NCBI RefSeq assembly: GCF_001517975.1
Contig: NZ_KQ950181.1
Span: forward strand, 170,891-234,890
Direction: 5' to 3'
From: Thermobifida cellulosilytica TB100
Lineage (GTDB): Bacteria > Actinomycetota > Actinomycetes > Streptosporangiales > Streptosporangiaceae
DNA length: 64,000 bases
The notes beneath the pieces were generated by a model, which was not told where the DNA came from, did not search any database, and was given only the letters and a program-made list of their open reading frames with translations. Position numbers and translations under genes: made by a program. Shown one piece after another: positions 37,101-45,896 of the stretch (position 1 is the stretch's first letter; each line of letters opens with the position of its first letter).

Positions 37101-37508
37101 GTGGCCCTGCTGCGTTTCGTTCTCAACGTCATCTGGCTGTTCGTCGCGGGATTCTGGCTGGCGGTCGGCTACGCTCTCGCTGGACTGATCTGCTGCGTCC
37201 TGGTGGTGACGATTCCCTTCGGCGTGGCTTCCTTCCGCATGGCCGGCTACGCGCTGTGGCCGTTCGGGCGGGAGCTGGTGCGCAAGCCCGGAGCGGGCAC
37301 CGGCAGCACCGTCGCCAACATCATCTGGATCATCGTGGCCGGATGGTGGCTGGCCCTGGAGCACGTCGCCACCGCGTTCGCGCTGGCGGTCACGGTCATC
37401 GGCATCCCCATGGCCTGGGCCTCCCTCAAGCTCATCCCGGTCGCCCTGGCGCCGTTCGGCAACGAGGTGGTGCCCGTCGGATCGCAGCGCAGCACCTGGG
37501 GTATCTGA
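37101..37508 (+). CDS. YccF-domain membrane protein
   Basis: A 135-residue protein made of two repeats of the YccF domain, each a pair of hydrophobic helices with the internal repeat LxVTIPFGVASFRMAGYALWPFGRELV and LAVTVIGIPMAWASLKLIPVALAPFGNEVV. Start GTG 37101 follows AAAAAGG at 8-nt spacing. YccF proteins are inner-membrane proteins of unknown function. It lies 96 bases before the AI-2E family gene and may be co-transcribed with it. Confidence 0.9.
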   Translation: MALLRFVLNVIWLFVAGFWLAVGYALAGLICCVLVVTIPFGVASFRMAGYALWPFGRELVRKPGAGTGSTVANIIWIIVAGWWLALEHVATAFALAVTVIGIPMAWASLKLIPVALAPFGNEVVPVGSQRSTWGI

Positions 37509-37604
37509 CTCTCCGGGCGAACCGCGGACGCCGCAGCCCGAGAGGTGCCACCATTGACGGGGCACGCGGGGCCCAGACACGACAATCGGGAAGAGGGGAT
37601 CGGA

Positions 37605-38897
37605 GTGCGCTGGAAATGGCCGAGCGGATGGCCGCTCGGGAGGAGCGTCGGACGCATACGGCTGCCCGAGCGGGAGGTCCGCGTGGTGGTGGAGGAGGCC
37701 CCGCCCGTCCCCGACGTGGAGGACGACCTGCTGCGCAAGGTCAGCGACGCCGCCTGGCGGCTGCTCGTCATCGGCGTGGTGGTCGCGCTGATCCTGTGGG
37801 GCGCCATCTACATCCGGGTGGTGGTCATCCCCGTCATCCTCGCGGTGTTCGTCACCGCGCTGCTCATGCCGCCCACCGAGTGGCTGCGCAGACGCGGGCT
37901 CGGACGGGGGCTGTCCACGACCGTCAGCGTGCTGGGCGCGGTCGTCGTCTTCGGCGGGGTCGTCACCCTCATCGTGCTGCCCGCGGTCTCCGGCTTCGAC
38001 GCCATCGTCGCCAGCATCAACGAGTCGATCACCACCCTGCAACAGCTCGCCTCCTCCTTCGGGATGGACGACCGGCTGATCAACGACTGGGTCGCCAGGG
38101 CCCAGGAGTGGATCCAGCGCAACAGCAGCCAGTTGATCAGCGGCGCCTGGGCCGGTGCGGTCGCGGTCGGCGAGGTGCTGGTCGGACTCATCCTGGTCAT
38201 CGTGCTGACCGTGTACTTCGTGCACTCCGGCGACGAGCTGATGCGGTGGGTGCGCTCGCTGTTCCCGCTGCCCACCCGCCAGGCGCTGCGGGTCGCCGGG
38301 GACGTCACCTACGACGTCATGGGCCGCTACGTGCGCGGTGTGGCGCTCGTCGGCCTCATCGACGCGATCGGCATCGGCGCGGTCCTGCTCTTCGTGTTCT
38401 GGGACGACCTCTCCCTGGTGATGCCGCTGGTCATCCTCACCTTCATCGGCGCGTTCCTGCCGATCATCGGGGCGTTCCTGGCCGGACTCGTCTCGGTGCT
38501 GGTGGCGCTGGTGGTCGAGGGGCTGTGGATGGCGCTGGTCGTGCTGGCCGGGACGCTGGCCGTGCAGCAGTTGGAGAGCCACATCATCGCCCCCCGCGTC
38601 TACGGGCGCTCCCTCGAACTGCCCTCGGCCGTGGTCCTGCTCTCCATCTCCGTGGGGTCCATCATCGGCGGCATCACCGGGGCGTTCCTGGCCACGCCGA
38701 TCGCCGCGGTGCTGGCCGCGCTGCTGCGCAACCGGCCGTTCGCCACGGCCGAGGCGCACACCCAGGAAGTGCAGAAGGCGGAGGGGACAGGCCCGGACCG
38801 CCCCGCCGTCCCGCCCCCGGTCACGGCACGGCCGACCGGACGCCCCGAGGGCGGGGAGACGGCGGAGGAGCGCCGCACCGGCGGCGCCGGGGAATAA
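37605..38897 (+). CDS. AI-2E family (PerM/YdiK) transporter
   Basis: A 430-residue protein with about eight transmembrane helices. Family features are an N-terminal helix pair, a periplasmic helical segment (LQQLASSFGMDD...WIQRNSSQLI), then VLTVYFVHSGDEL, GRYVRGVALVGLIDAIGIG and a C-terminal PRVYGRSLELPSAVVLLSI. The C terminus is a Pro/Glu-rich tail. Despite the name, most members are of unknown substrate (export of autoinducer or Na+/H+ exchange in some). Start GTG 37605 has GAGGGG upstream. Confidence 0.9.
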   Translation: MRWKWPSGWPLGRSVGRIRLPEREVRVVVEEAPPVPDVEDDLLRKVSDAAWRLLVIGVVVALILWGAIYIRVVVIPVILAVFVTALLMPPTEWLRRRGLGRGLSTTVSVLGAVVVFGGVVTLIVLPAVSGFDAIVASINESITTLQQLASSFGMDDRLINDWVARAQEWIQRNSSQLISGAWAGAVAVGEVLVGLILVIVLTVYFVHSGDELMRWVRSLFPLPTRQALRVAGDVTYDVMGRYVRGVALVGLIDAIGIGAVLLFVFWDDLSLVMPLVILTFIGAFLPIIGAFLAGLVSVLVALVVEGLWMALVVLAGTLAVQQLESHIIAPRVYGRSLELPSAVVLLSISVGSIIGGITGAFLATPIAAVLAALLRNRPFATAEAHTQEVQKAEGTGPDRPAVPPPVTARPTGRPEGGETAEERRTGGAGE

Positions 38898-39069
38898 TCG
38901 GTGTGCGCGAGCCGTCGAAGCGAGAGGACCGGCGGTTCCCGCGCACCGCAGCGACTAGGGTTGTCGGGTGCGACCTCCCCGGACCGAGGCCCCTCCCCTC
39001 CGCCGCCGACCGCGGCGCCCGGGTGCCCGGCCCACTCCGCAGCCGTAGCGAGAAAGCCCTCGAAGACTC

Positions 39070-40665
39070 ATGCTCATCGCCTCTGACCTCGAACTCCGTG
39101 TGGGTGCACGCCTGCTGCTGGAGCCCACCTCCTTCCAGGTGGGACCCGGAGACCGGATCGGCCTGGTCGGCCGCAACGGCGCGGGCAAGACCACGCTGAC
39201 CAAGGTGCTGGCCGGGGAGGGGATTCCGGCCTCGGGGAAGGTCACCACGTCGGGCACGATCGGCTACCTGCCGCAGGACCCGCGCACCGGCGACCTGGAC
39301 GTGCTGGCCCGGGACCGCATCCTGTCGGCGCGCGGCATCGACGAGGTGCTGCGCAAGCTGCGCGAGGCCGAGCAGAAGATGGCCAGCGACGTGCCGAAGA
39401 TCCGCGACCAGGGGGTGCGCGCCTACGCGCGGCTGGAGGAGCGGCTGCACGTCCTCGGCGGCTACGCGGCCGAGGCCGAGGCCGCCTCCATCGCCTCCAG
39501 CCTGGGCCTGGACCAGCGCATCCTCACCCAGCCGCTGCGCACCCTCTCCGGCGGGCAGCGGCGGCGCGTGGAACTGGCCCGCATCCTGTTCAGCGGAGCC
39601 GACACGCTGCTGCTGGACGAGCCCACCAACCACCTCGACGGCGACTCCATCGTCTGGCTGCGCGACTTCCTCAAGGCGCACCAGGGCGGGCTCATCGTCA
39701 TCAGCCACGACGTGGACCTGGTCGAGCACGTCGTCAACAAGGTGTTCTACCTGGACGCCACCCGCAGCGTCATCGACGTCTACAACATGGGCTGGAAGGC
39801 GTACCTGAAGCAGCGCGAGGCCGACGAGCGGCGGCGCAGGCGGGAGCGGGCCAACGCCGAGAAGCAGGCGTCGGCGCTGCAGAAGCAGGCCGAGCGGTTC
39901 CGCTCCAAGGCGACCAAGGCGCGCGCGGCCCAGCAGATGCTCCAGCGGGCCGAGCGGCTGCTGGAGTCGGTGGAGGAGCGGACCGTCGAACGGGTCGCCA
40001 AGCTGCGCTTCCCCGACCCCGCGCCCAGCGGGCGCACCCCGCTGGCGGCCGAGGGGCTGAGCAAGTCCTACGGGTCGCTGGAGGTCTTCTCCGGGGTGGA
40101 CCTGGCCGTCGACCGGGGCAGCCGGGTGGTCGTCCTCGGGCTGAACGGTGCGGGCAAGACCACGCTGCTGCGCCTGCTGGCCGGACTGGAGGAACCCGAC
40201 ACCGGCCGCGTGATCCGGGGGCACGGGCTGCGGCTGGGCTACTACGCCCAGGAGCACGAGACCCTGGACACCGACCGCACGGTGCTGGAGAACATGATGA
40301 GCGCCGCGCCGGACCTGCCCGAGGTGGAGGCCCGCAGGGTGCTGGGGTCCTTCCTGTTCAGCGGCGACGACGTGGACAAGCCCGCCGGGGTGCTCTCGGG
40401 CGGGGAGAAGACCCGGCTGGCGCTGGCCGCGCTGGTCGTCTCCAGCGCCAACGTGCTGCTGCTGGACGAGCCCACCAACAACCTGGACCCGGCCAGCCGG
40501 GAGGAGATCCTCAGTGCGCTGCGCAACTACCGGGGGGCGATCGTCCTGGTGACCCACGACGAGGGCGCGGTGGAGGCGTTGCAGCCGGAGCGGGTCATCC
40601 TCCTCCCCGACGGCGTGGAGGACCTGTGGGACGCGGAGTTCACCGACCTCATCGCGCTGGCCTGA
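39070..40665 (+). CDS. ABC-F family ATPase
   Basis: A 531-residue soluble protein with two ABC domains: Walker A GRNGAGKTT (~residue 37) and GLNGAGKTT (~360), signatures LSGGQRRRVELAR and LSGGEKTRLALAA, and Walker B LLLDEPTNHLD and LLLDEPTNNLD. A charged linker rich in Arg/Glu/Lys (residues ~240-300) joins them, as in ribosome-acting ABC-F factors. It has no transmembrane domain. It probably acts on the ribosomal E site (translation factor or antibiotic protection). The subfamily is not assigned. Confidence 0.95.
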   Translation: MLIASDLELRVGARLLLEPTSFQVGPGDRIGLVGRNGAGKTTLTKVLAGEGIPASGKVTTSGTIGYLPQDPRTGDLDVLARDRILSARGIDEVLRKLREAEQKMASDVPKIRDQGVRAYARLEERLHVLGGYAAEAEAASIASSLGLDQRILTQPLRTLSGGQRRRVELARILFSGADTLLLDEPTNHLDGDSIVWLRDFLKAHQGGLIVISHDVDLVEHVVNKVFYLDATRSVIDVYNMGWKAYLKQREADERRRRRERANAEKQASALQKQAERFRSKATKARAAQQMLQRAERLLESVEERTVERVAKLRFPDPAPSGRTPLAAEGLSKSYGSLEVFSGVDLAVDRGSRVVVLGLNGAGKTTLLRLLAGLEEPDTGRVIRGHGLRLGYYAQEHETLDTDRTVLENMMSAAPDLPEVEARRVLGSFLFSGDDVDKPAGVLSGGEKTRLALAALVVSSANVLLLDEPTNNLDPASREEILSALRNYRGAIVLVTHDEGAVEALQPERVILLPDGVEDLWDAEFTDLIALA

Positions 40666-40816
40666 GCTGTTTCGGACCTGGTTTCGCGAGGACCGAAACA
40701 CGGTCCGGCGGCGATGCACGTGGTTTTCCGGTCTCAATGGGTAGCCCACTGGAGCCGCCATGTCTGATCATGGCAGGAGCGACTTCGTTGCCGTGCCGAG
40801 AGATCGGGAGGTACTC

Positions 40817-41029
40817 GTGGCCGAGACGTTGAGAAAGGGCACCCGGGTGACCGGAGACGAGCGGTCGGATCTGGCCTCTGACCTGAAGCGGCGCTACGAC
40901 AACGGTGAGAGCATCCGCTCCCTGGCCGCGGCCACCGGCCGGTCCTACGGCTTCGTGCACCGGCTGCTGACCGAGGCCGGTGCGACCCTGCGCGGCAGAG
41001 GAGGGGCCACCCGGCGCAGCCGGAGGTGA
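40817..41029 (+). CDS. Small helix-turn-helix protein
   Basis: A 70-residue protein: LRKGTRVTGDERSDLASDLKRRYDNGESIRSLAAATGRSYGFVHRLLTEAG, a resolvase-type helix-turn-helix, with a basic C terminus RGRGGATRRSRR. GGGAGG at 5-nt spacing supports GTG 40817; an upstream ATG in frame would lengthen the N terminus without adding a motif. Near-identical small proteins follow ABC-F genes in many actinomycetes. It is probably a nucleoid- or DNA-binding regulator; targets are unknown. Confidence 0.88.
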   Translation: MAETLRKGTRVTGDERSDLASDLKRRYDNGESIRSLAAATGRSYGFVHRLLTEAGATLRGRGGATRRSRR

Positions 41030-41060
41030 CTCCGCGGCACGCCGCCCCGCGGACTGCTAT

Positions 41061-41076
41061 GTTACTGATCGGTAGG
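41061..41076 (+). promoter_or_regulatory. FadR/TetR-type operator upstream of the enoyl-CoA hydratase gene
   Basis: GTTACTGATCGGTAGG, containing TACTGATCGGTA (an imperfect palindrome), lies 40 bases before the ATG. It matches the fadA upstream element GTTACTGACGAGTAGC at 12 of 16 positions and in the same orientation to its gene. Confidence 0.6.
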
Positions 41077-41116
41077 AAGCGGGTGGGCTCGCAGCCCCAC
41101 GGGTGAAAGGCGTGCG

Positions 41117-41929
41117 ATGGCGCAGATGACGGCACCCACGGCGGAGGAACTGGCCGCGGCCGGCCTGGAGCTGGCGGTCGACGGAGAAGTCGCACGGATC
41201 ACGCTGTCGCGACCCCACCGGCGCAACGCCATGACCGGCCGGATGTGGACCGAGCTGGCCCGAATCGGCCACACCCTTCCCCAGGGTGTCCGAATCGTCG
41301 TCGTCACCGGGAAAGGTCCGGCCTTCTCCTCCGGGATCGACCTGGACATGTTCCGCCCCGGCGACGTCGACGGCGTGCCGACACCGCTCACCCTGCTGTC
41401 CCGCGGCCCCGAGGGGGCCGCCGCCCTGGAGCAGACCATCGCCTCCTACCAGGAGGGCTTCCTGTGGCTGCGGCGCGCCGACCTCGTCTCCGTCGCCGCG
41501 GTGCGCGGACACGCCATCGGTGCGGGATTCCAGCTCGCGCTCTCCTGCGACATCCGCATCCTGTCCGACACCGCGCAGCTCTGCATGAAGGAGCCGGCGC
41601 TGGGCCTGGTTCCCGACCTCACCGGAACCAAGCCCCTGGTGGAGCTGGTGGGCGTCAACCGCGCCGTCGAGCTGTGCCTGACCGCCCGTACGATCGACGC
41701 CGCCGAGGCCGACCGGCTGCGGCTGGCCGAACGGGTCGTCCCCGACGCCGAACTGGAGACCGCCGTCGACGACCTGGTGGCGCAACTGCTGGCGGTGCCC
41801 GCAGACGCGGCGCGGGCCACCAAGGAACTGCTGCTCCAGGCCGGACGCAACGACCTGGAGACGCAGGCCGCGGCCGAGCGCACCGCGCAGCTCGCCAGGC
41901 TCGCCGCGCTGGCCGCGCACTCCCGATGA
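41117..41929 (+). CDS. Enoyl-CoA hydratase/isomerase family protein
   Basis: A 270-residue crotonase: EVARITLSRPHRRNAMTGRMW, an oxyanion-hole segment GKGPAFSSGIDLDMF, and VAAVRGHAIGAGFQLALSCDIRI (second oxyanion Gly). The region of the hydratase catalytic Glu residues reads MKEPALGLVPDLTG. It is a single-domain enzyme, unlike the bifunctional FadB at 9.2 kb. The upstream operator suggests fatty-acid control. The exact reaction (hydratase, isomerase or other) is not determined. Confidence 0.9.
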   Translation: MAQMTAPTAEELAAAGLELAVDGEVARITLSRPHRRNAMTGRMWTELARIGHTLPQGVRIVVVTGKGPAFSSGIDLDMFRPGDVDGVPTPLTLLSRGPEGAAALEQTIASYQEGFLWLRRADLVSVAAVRGHAIGAGFQLALSCDIRILSDTAQLCMKEPALGLVPDLTGTKPLVELVGVNRAVELCLTARTIDAAEADRLRLAERVVPDAELETAVDDLVAQLLAVPADAARATKELLLQAGRNDLETQAAAERTAQLARLAALAAHSR

Positions 41930-42157
41930 CCGGGACCGGCCGCCGGGAACCGGCCCGCCCGAACCGGACTGGTATGTTGGGCGCAACGGCCGAGTTCTGC
42001 TGCGCGCATCCGGCGCGCCGGGCCGTTGCGAGCGCCGGGGACCGAACCCCCGTGGCGCGTCTCCACCCGACGCGTCTGTGCGACCGTCGCGGCCCTTCCT
42101 GACCCGGCCCGAGCCTTCCTCGCAACGCGGCCGACCCATGAGGAAGGTTGACGTCAC

Positions 42158-43552
42158 TTGACGGACACTGCCGCACGCCCCTCCTTCGGTGGACTCGGAC
42201 TGCCCGGGGCGGTCGTCGCGAAGCTCACCGAGAACGGCCTGACCACCCCGTTCCCGATCCAGTCCGCCGCCATCCCCGACGCGCTCGCGGGCCGCGACGT
42301 GCTCGGCTGCGGGCGCACCGGGTCGGGCAAGACCCTGGCCTTCGGCCTGCCCGTGCTGCTGCGGGCCGCCCGGGCCCGCTCCGCGCCCCGACGGCCCCGC
42401 TGCCTGGTCCTGGTGCCCACCCGCGAACTCGCCCACCAGGTGCGCGACGCCCTGCGGCCCTACGCCCGGGTGCTGGGCGTGCGCGTGGGCGACGTGGTCG
42501 GCGGCAGCCCCTACGGCAGGCAGATCAGCGAACTGCGCCGCGGCGTCGACCTGCTGGTCGCCACCCCCGGCCGCCTGACCGACCTGGTCGAGCAGGGCGC
42601 CTGCTCCCTCGGCGCGGTCGAGGCGACCGTGCTCGACGAAGCCGACCAGATGTGCGACATGGGCTTCCTGCCGCAGGTCAGCCGCCTGCTCGACCAGGTC
42701 CGCCCCGGCGGTCAGGTCCTGCTGTTCTCCGCCACCCTGGACGGCGACGTCGACACGCTGGTCCGCCGCTACACCGCCGACCCGCGCGTCCACTCCGTCG
42801 ACCCGCCGGTCTCCCAGGTCGCCACCATGGAACACCACCTGCTGCGGGTGCTGCCCCGCGACCGGGACCGGATCGTCACCGAGATCGCCGCCCGAGAGGG
42901 CGGCACCATCCTCTTCGTCCGCAGCAAGCACCGCGCCGACCTCCTCAGCCGGAAGCTGGCCGACGCCGGGGTGCCCGCCGCCGCACTGCACGGCGGCAAG
43001 AGCCAGAGCGTGCGCACCCGCACCCTCGCCGGCTTCCGCGAGGGGCGCGTGCGGGCCCTGGTGGCCACCGACGTCGCCGCGCGCGGCATCCACGTCGACG
43101 GCGTCGACCTGGTGCTCAACGTGGACCTGCCCGCGGGCCACAAGGACTACCTGCACCGGGGCGGGCGCACCGCCCGCGCCGGGAAGTCCGGCCGGGTGGT
43201 CTCCATCGTCGCGCCCGACCAGCGCCGCCGGGCCCGCCGCCTGCTGGAGGAGGCGGGAGTGCGGGCCGCCCAGCACCTGGTCGCCCCCGGGGACGCACTG
43301 CTGTGCGAGCTCACCGGGGCCCAGCAGCCTCCGGGACTGCCGTGGACGGAGCCGGTCGAGCCGCCGCAGCGGCGCGGCCACCCCCGCAGGCACCGCGCGG
43401 AGGGCACGCGGGGCGGCCGCGGCCGCCGCTTCGCGGGAGAAGCCGAGGAGCGGCCCCGCCGCGGCGGCGACCGGGGCGGCCCCGCGCACCGGCGCGGCGG
43501 ACGGCCCGCCGCGCCGCGGCAGAACGGGGAGCATTTCCGCGGGCGCGGCTGA
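42158..43552 (+). CDS. DEAD-box ATP-dependent RNA helicase
   Basis: A 464-residue helicase with the Q motif (FPIQSAAIP), Walker A GRTGSGKT, PTRELAHQV, TPGRL, DEADQM (DEAD box), SATL, and C-terminal motifs FVRSKHRAD, ARGIHVDGVDLV and HRGGRTARAG. After residue ~385 comes an Arg/Gly-rich tail (RGGRGRRF, RRGGDRGG) of the kind that binds RNA. It unwinds RNA, probably in ribosome assembly or cold adaptation. Start TTG 42158; the ribosome-binding site GGAAGG is rather far upstream. Confidence 0.94.
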   Translation: MTDTAARPSFGGLGLPGAVVAKLTENGLTTPFPIQSAAIPDALAGRDVLGCGRTGSGKTLAFGLPVLLRAARARSAPRRPRCLVLVPTRELAHQVRDALRPYARVLGVRVGDVVGGSPYGRQISELRRGVDLLVATPGRLTDLVEQGACSLGAVEATVLDEADQMCDMGFLPQVSRLLDQVRPGGQVLLFSATLDGDVDTLVRRYTADPRVHSVDPPVSQVATMEHHLLRVLPRDRDRIVTEIAAREGGTILFVRSKHRADLLSRKLADAGVPAAALHGGKSQSVRTRTLAGFREGRVRALVATDVAARGIHVDGVDLVLNVDLPAGHKDYLHRGGRTARAGKSGRVVSIVAPDQRRRARRLLEEAGVRAAQHLVAPGDALLCELTGAQQPPGLPWTEPVEPPQRRGHPRRHRAEGTRGGRGRRFAGEAEERPRRGGDRGGPAHRRGGRPAAPRQNGEHFRGRG

Positions 43553-43561
43553 GCCCGTCGG

Positions 43562-43588
43562 CGGCCGGGGCCTCAGCGGCCCCGGCCG
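43562..43588. terminator. Bidirectional hairpin between convergent genes
   Basis: An 11-bp perfect stem (43562-43572 with 43578-43588) whose loop contains the stop codon of the minus-strand membrane protein gene. It starts 10 bases after the helicase stop. Confidence 0.65.
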
Positions 43589-43923
43589 TCCTGCGCCTCC
43601 CGCTCCGAGCCGAGGGAGTGGTCCCCGTGCTCGAAGCTGTCGTCCTGGTACTCCTCCGGCTCCTCGGACACCCCGGTGTCCTTGAAGATGTCGACGAAGT
43701 AGGCGACGGCCATGCCGATGAGGAAGAGCACCGCACCGGCGACCACGACGGCCCACACGGGCGGTCCCAGGGTCAGGCCGACCCCGCCCACCAGGAAGCC
43801 GACGATCATCAGGGCCACGGCGATCCACGAGCTGGGCCGCCCCCAGTGCGAGTACCGCTTCTCCGAAGCACCGATGTCGGCGGTGTCGCCGACGTGGCGC
43901 TGGCGGTCCATGGGGCTCATCAT
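43573..43923 (-). CDS. HGxxPAAW-family small membrane protein
   Basis: A 116-residue protein with the motif SHWGRPSSWIAV (family H-G-x2-P-A-x-W), two transmembrane helices near residues 32-52 and 57-80, and an acidic cytoplasmic tail with EPEEYQDDSFEHGDH. GGGAGGT upstream supports ATG 43923; a second ATG follows immediately. This actinobacterial membrane protein family has no known function. Confidence 0.82.
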   Translation of the reverse strand: MMSPMDRQRHVGDTADIGASEKRYSHWGRPSSWIAVALMIVGFLVGGVGLTLGPPVWAVVVAGAVLFLIGMAVAYFVDIFKDTGVSEEPEEYQDDSFEHGDHSLGSEREAQDGRGR

Positions 43924-44108
43924 GTGGGCACCTCCCGGCCTGCCCGCTTCCCGGCGGACCGGCTCCCAAACGCTGTTCGGCCGCTGCCGGGAACACCCGC
44001 CGCCGTCCCGCTCCTCCGGGTGCAGCGGGGCCGTCCGGGCCACGGCAGCGGAGGCGGCCCGACCCGCCGGGAGCGAGCAGGGGACGGACCGGTTCCGGGC
44101 GGCCCCGC

Positions 44109-44540
44109 TCAGGCGCGGGCGTCGTACTTCTCGCGGTGGGCCAGCACGTCGTCCATGTGGGACTGGGCCCACTCCCGAAGCCGGCGGACCACACCGAGGA
44201 GGGAGAGGCCGAGGTCGGTCAGCTCGTAGGTGACGGTCACGGGCACCGTGGGGACCACCGTTCGGGTGAGCAGGCCGTCGCGCTCCAGCGAGCGCAGGGT
44301 CTGCGTCAGCATCTTCTGGCTCACCCCCGACAGCAGCCGGGCCAGTTCCGAGTACCGCAGCGCCGTGGGGGCGGCCGGCACGTCCGGAGCCTTCTCCGCG
44401 TCGCCGCCGAGAGCACACAGCACCAGCACGACCCACTTGTTCGCGAGCCGGTCCAGGAGCATGCGGCTCGGGCACACGGCCAGGAACGCGTTGTAGGCCG
44501 CACCGCTCGGCCCCGTCTCCTCGGTCCGCGTCGTCATCAC
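44109..44540 (-). CDS. HxlR-family transcriptional regulator
   Basis: A 143-residue winged-helix protein with CPSRMLLDRLANKWVVLVL (the conserved N-terminal Cys of redox-sensing HxlR members), LRYSELARLLSGVSQKMLTQTLRSLERDGLLTR (recognition helix) and VTYELTDLGLSLL. Starts are GTG 44540 or ATG 44537. It is divergent from the broken aldo/keto reductase gene, with two palindromes between them. It probably senses aldehydes, quinones or oxidants, as YodB/HypR relatives do; that is inference. Confidence 0.92.
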   Translation of the reverse strand: MMTTRTEETGPSGAAYNAFLAVCPSRMLLDRLANKWVVLVLCALGGDAEKAPDVPAAPTALRYSELARLLSGVSQKMLTQTLRSLERDGLLTRTVVPTVPVTVTYELTDLGLSLLGVVRRLREWAQSHMDDVLAHREKYDARA

Positions 44541-44574
44541 GCACTCACCTCACACGATCTTCTGGGTGGGTTAC

Positions 44575-44588
44575 GCACTTTAAAGTGC
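44575..44588. promoter_or_regulatory. Perfect 14-bp palindrome, candidate HxlR operator 1
   Basis: GCACTTTAAAGTGC reads identically on both strands. It lies 35 bases before the hxlR-like start and 82 bases before the aldo/keto reductase start. Confidence 0.6.
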
Positions 44589-44589
44589 C

Positions 44590-44608
44590 TACTTCCCAAA
44601 GGGAAGTA
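44590..44608. promoter_or_regulatory. Perfect 19-bp inverted repeat, candidate HxlR operator 2
   Basis: TACTTCCCAAAGGGAAGTA has 8-bp arms around AAA. It starts two bases after the first palindrome, and both share the ACTT...AAGT core seen in HxlR-family operators. The adjacent pair suggests cooperative binding of two dimers. Confidence 0.65.
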
Positions 44609-44669
44609 TCGCGCGCAGAATCGGGAAACGCCAGTCGGCACCAACCCGAGCAGAAGCGAGAGGAACACC

Positions 44670-45544
44670 ATGAGCACGACCAGCACCCGGCTTCCCGGCG
44701 GCACCTGGACGCTGGGGGACTCGACGGTCACCCGGTTCGGCTACGGCGCCATGCAGCTCGCGGGACCGGGGGTCATGGGGCCGCCCGCCGACCGCGAGGG
44801 CGCCCTGGCCGTCCTGCGCGAGGCGGTGGACCTGGGGATCACCCACATCGACACCAGCGACGCCTACGGCCCGCACGTCACCAACGAGCTGATCCGCGAG
44901 GCGCTGCACCCCTACCCGGAGTCGCTGCTCATCGCCACCAAGGTGGGCGCGGTCCGGGACAAGAACGGCGGGTGGCCCCCGGCCCGGCGCCCCGAGGACC
45001 TGCGAAAGCAGGTGCAGGAGAACCTCGACTCCCTCGGCGTGGACACGCTCGACCTGGTCAACCTGCGGCTGGGCGACGCGACCGGCACGGTCCCCGAGCC
45101 CGTCGGCGAGGCGTTCCAGACCCTGGCCGAGCTCCAGAAGGAGGGGCTGATCCGCCACCTCGGCGTCAGCAACGCCACCGCCGAGCAGATCGCGGAGGCC
45201 CGCTCCGTCGCCCCGATCGTGTGCGTGCAGAACATGTACAACCTGGCCTACCGCGAGGACGACGCCCTGGTGGACGAGCTGGCCGCCGACGGCATCGCCT
45301 ACGTGCCGTTCTTCCCGCTGGGCGGCTTCTCCCCGCTCCAGTCCGAGACGCTGTCGAAGGTGGCGCGCAGGGTCGGGGCGTCCCCCCCGGTCGGTGGCAC
45401 TGGCCTGGCTGCTGCGCCGGTCGCCGAACATCCTCCTCATCCCCGGCACCTCGTCGGTCGCCCAACCTGCGCGAGAACGCCGCGGGAGCCGGGGTCGCCC
45501 TGTCCGACGAGGACATGGCCGAACTGGACACCATCGGCCGCTGA
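44670..45544 (+). pseudogene. Aldo/keto reductase disrupted by two +1 frameshifts
   Basis: From ATG 44670 the frame encodes an aldo/keto reductase (LGDSTVTRFGYGAMQLAG, then ITHIDTSDAYG with catalytic Asp/Tyr, LLIATKVG, GLIRHLGVSNATAEQI, VCVQNMYNLAYR). At a run of seven C (45382-45388) it leaves frame. ALAWLLRRSPNILLIPGTSSVA continues in another frame. After an extra A at 45464/45465, LRENAAGAGVALSDEDMAELDTIGR ends at 45544 in a third. Removing two bases restores 290 intact residues. It is either a recent pseudogene or two sequencing errors. It is divergent from an HxlR regulator. Confidence 0.85.
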
Positions 45545-45734
45545 GGCGGGACCCGGACACGGGGCGCCGGCGGGGCAACCGCACGGCGTCGGCCGCGCCC
45601 CGTGCGCCGGGGAACCCGAGCGCGGGCTGCGCAGGACGTGGCCGCCGCGGGGACGGCGGGACCGCGGGGAACCGCGTGCCGCGCTCCCCGGGCAAGGCGG
45701 CGGTCCGCTGCGCGCCGGCCCCCGCCCGGCGGAC

Positions 45735-45800
45735 GCGGGCCGACCCGGTTCCCCCGGGTCGGCCCGCGACGCGGCACCCGGCACCTCCGCCGGGTGCCGC
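45735..45800 (+). terminator. Tandem hairpins downstream of the aldo/keto reductase
   Basis: The 352-bp gap 45545-45896 holds no gene. It does contain two consecutive perfect stems: 14 bp (45735-45748 with 45754-45767) and 12 bp (45771-45782 with 45789-45800). Together they look like a strong tandem terminator. Presumably the promoter of the following oxidoreductase lies in 45801-45896. Confidence 0.7.
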
Positions 45801-45896
45801 ACCCCGCCTCCGCACCCCTACTGCCGGGTATGGCAGGGTCGTCTCCGGGAACGTGGGAGGGACACCGCACGGCACCGGAGTACGCAGAGGAGAACC

